Source: DTU013 sp964490975
GTDB lineage: Bacteria > Bacillota > Clostridia > Acetivibrionales > DTU013
Assembly (NCBI GenBank): GCA_964490975.1
Contig: CAZBEQ010000005.1
Location: forward strand, 44,120-108,119
DNA: 64,000 nt
Direction of reading: 5' to 3'
Under the pieces are notes generated by a model. It ran no database searches and was not told the DNA's origin. It saw only the letters and a list, made by a program, of their open reading frames with translations. Of the stretch, positions 62,447 to 64,000 are shown piece after piece. The position numbers and the translations under genes are program-made. The stretch's first letter is position 1, and the number at the start of each line of letters is the position of its first letter.

Positions 62447-63580
62447 ATGGCAGATGTAAAAATTTTAGAACATATTGACGATGATGCACCATATTCTGAT
62501 GATGCGTTATTTAATATAAACTCTTGGGGCGCGGATATGTCCTTTCGGGAGCTCATCACAATGTATCAAGAGGATGATCTTGTTAAACCTGAATTGCAGC
62601 GGAAGTATGTATGGACAAAGGACGAGGCCAGTAGATTTATTGACTCAATTCTTTTAGGGCTGCCTGTTCCAAGTATTTTCTTGGCAAAAGTTGGTGAGCA
62701 ACGGTTAATTATTGACGGCTATCAGCGAATTTTGACTGTATATGATTATGTTCGAGGAATTTTTTCCGGTGATAATAAAGTGTTTCGATTGTCGAACTCA
62801 GAAGTTATAAATGCTAGATGGCGCGCTAAAGCTTTTTCTGAGCTTAACGCCGATGAACAGAAACGTATAAAGAGTTCAACTATTCATGCAATAATCTTTG
62901 AACAAAAGCAGCCACAGGATGATACTGGGATGTATCAAATTTTCGAGAGAATTAATGCGAGTGGACGTATCCTAAAATCGCAAGAAATAAGAAACTGTGT
63001 TTATCACGGAAAGTTTAATAAATTTATAATGGATCTAAATAAGTATCCAAGTTGGAGAAACCTTTATGGTAGTGTAGTTGAAGATTCGCGTATGTCGGAT
63101 GTTGAGCTAGTTCTTCGTTTTTTCGCCATATACGATTTTTATAAGGATAACACAGTAACAATTAAACAGATAGCCTTGAAAAAATATCTCAACGATTATA
63201 TGAATAAAATGAACAAGGCTGATGATGCTCTGCTAGAAAAATATAAGAGTATTTTTATTAAATCAATGGACTTAATAAAGGTTTTACTAGGGCAAAATGC
63301 TTTTCGTAATTTGACAAAAGTAACTGAAAAAAAACCAATTCAAGAGTTTGCCCCCGCATTCCATCCTGCAATATTTGATGCAATAGGACAAGCTGTTGCG
63401 TATATTGTAGAGCGCGATATAGAATTTAGCCGTACAAGAGATTTCTCGTTAGCGCACAAAGAACTCCTTAATAATACAGATTTCAAAGAGTACATAAGTG
63501 TTAGAACTACTAATGTTGATAGAATTAGAAACAGAATTGAATTATCTTTACAATTACTCTTTGATGTGATTCCGGAGTAA
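62447..63580 (+). CDS. DUF262 (GmrS/ParB-like) domain protein
   Basis: A 377-residue protein with a DUF262 N-terminal domain: ITMYQEDDLVKPELQRKYVW, FIDSILLGLPVPSIFLAK and LIIDGYQRILTVYDYV. The IDGYQR motif replaces the more common DGQQR, so nucleotide hydrolysis may be altered. DUF262 proteins use a ParB/sulfiredoxin-like NTPase fold and are common in anti-phage systems such as GmrSD. There is no DUF1524 HNH nuclease domain at the C-terminus, so a separate effector is expected; the next gene looks HEPN-like. GGGTGAG precedes the ATG. Codons are AT-rich compared with genes to the left. Confidence 0.85.
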   Translation: MADVKILEHIDDDAPYSDDALFNINSWGADMSFRELITMYQEDDLVKPELQRKYVWTKDEASRFIDSILLGLPVPSIFLAKVGEQRLIIDGYQRILTVYDYVRGIFSGDNKVFRLSNSEVINARWRAKAFSELNADEQKRIKSSTIHAIIFEQKQPQDDTGMYQIFERINASGRILKSQEIRNCVYHGKFNKFIMDLNKYPSWRNLYGSVVEDSRMSDVELVLRFFAIYDFYKDNTVTIKQIALKKYLNDYMNKMNKADDALLEKYKSIFIKSMDLIKVLLGQNAFRNLTKVTEKKPIQEFAPAFHPAIFDAIGQAVAYIVERDIEFSRTRDFSLAHKELLNNTDFKEYISVRTTNVDRIRNRIELSLQLLFDVIPE

Positions 63581-63588
63581 GCATAAAC

Positions 63589-63972
63589 ATGGATAATATA
63601 TATACAGGAATGTTAGATGATTGTTATCGAGAAATACAATTAGTGGAAAGCCATATAAGCAGCAATCCATTTGATTCCCTAAATTCTTTTTTGATATCTT
63701 ATTCAGTAATAAAGGCTTGTGGGGTAATTGAAGTTATTTATAAGAGTATGATAGTTCAAAAAATATCTATAGGAGCGACGACGGAGGCACACAATTATTT
63801 TGAAAAAAACATTATTGATAGCTCCTCCAATCCGAAAACCGGTATAATTCTGAAGCTTTTAGAAGATATCAATCCTGTTTGGAAGCAATCATTTGAGGAT
63901 AGAATTCATGGTCAAAATGAAAAGGGGTCGCTTAACTCTCTTGTTAATGGGAGTGAATATTCTTTAGTGTAA
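63589..63972 (+). CDS. HEPN-like protein (RiboL-PSP type), probably truncated
   Basis: A 127-residue helical protein. SFLISYSVIKACGVIEVIYKSM and the LKLLEDINPVWK segment resemble the RiboL-PSP/MAE_28990 type HEPN proteins often encoded next to DUF262. Those have about 190 residues and end in an RN-x-x-A-H-G RNase motif right after a LxSLVN-like segment. Here the frame leaves the family pattern after LNSLVN (about 63945) and stops. No R-x4-6-H motif is present, so RNase activity would be lost. A recombination junction near 63945 is likely. GGAG lies 11 bases before ATG. Confidence 0.55.
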   Translation: MDNIYTGMLDDCYREIQLVESHISSNPFDSLNSFLISYSVIKACGVIEVIYKSMIVQKISIGATTEAHNYFEKNIIDSSSNPKTGIILKLLEDINPVWKQSFEDRIHGQNEKGSLNSLVNGSEYSLV

Positions 63973-64000
63973 ATGGAATAATTCACCATTCAGTTGTCAA

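Noticed and set aside
1..64000. tRNA or rRNA genes
   Set aside because: No cloverleaf-like sequence with a TTCGAATC-type T-loop or rRNA-like stretch was noticed, but this was by eye only; a tRNAscan/Infernal run would settle it.

Overview
The window reads as a chromosomal segment of an anaerobic, spore-forming, low-to-moderate GC Firmicute of the class Clostridia. The main evidence is a single-chain pyruvate:ferredoxin oxidoreductase, a spore-coat type transglutaminase (Tgl), SpoVB-like flippases, a Ctc/L25 stress ribosomal protein, a DUF3787 small protein, strong GGAGG ribosome binding sites and frequent TTG/GTG starts. No rRNA, tRNA, phage module or intact transposase was seen.

Layout. 1-2.1 kb: start of a GAF-type sensor kinase, cut by the window edge. 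2.7-13.8 kb: housekeeping and envelope genes (LysM/M14 endopeptidase, acyl-CoA ligase, methyltransferase, RDD-TPR-S41 fusion, LOG protein, glycosidase-like protein, SPFH protein, cyclophilin). 13.8-24.8 kb: nucleoid-associated protein, L25, serine hydrolase, a three-gene ABC-2 exporter, a C45-like hydrolase, radical SAM protein and glycosidase-like protein, interspersed with palindromic repeats. 24.9-26.1 kb: CheX-like and CheY-like proteins. 26.3-30.7 kb: four-gene operon with tgl and a flippase. 30.7-37.7 kb: a leftward signalling operon of one receiver-GGDEF-degenerate-EAL protein and two paralogous cytoplasmic kinases with LacI-type sugar-sensor domains. 38-43.8 kb: PFOR, DUF3787, an M24 peptidase and an M15 peptidase. 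43.8-45 kb: decayed region with a gutted Cache...EAL pseudogene, a 48-bp tandem repeat and a MITE-like inverted repeat. 45-54.1 kb: cell-wall region (Mur ligase, CapA-VanX fusion, DD-carboxypeptidase, flippase, FemAB, D-aspartate-ligase-like ATP-grasp). 54.1-60.8 kb: repeat-rich intergenic DNA, an ABC-F protein with a probable attenuating leader, an AlkZ-related protein, a nonsense-broken prenyltransferase-like gene, a WYL regulator and an array of structured repeats. 60.8-64 kb: an Lrp/AsnC regulator, then an AT-richer DUF262 + HEPN-like module whose last gene looks truncated.

How the genes fit together. The cell-wall genes of 45-54 kb suggest a pathway for modified muropeptides: a Mur ligase without the diaminopimelate DNPR signature, a VanX-type dipeptidase, and an ATP-grasp + FemAB + flippase operon resembling side-chain (D-Asp or other) branching enzymes. 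The 30.7-37.7 kb operon looks like a cytoplasmic sugar-sensing relay into c-di-GMP. The best candidates for something little described are that operon, the structured repeat array upstream of the WYL and AsnC regulators (59.9-60.6 kb), the CapA-VanX/Mur ligase pair and the DUF262-HEPN edge module. All functions are inferred from sequence motifs read by eye; no database search was possible.
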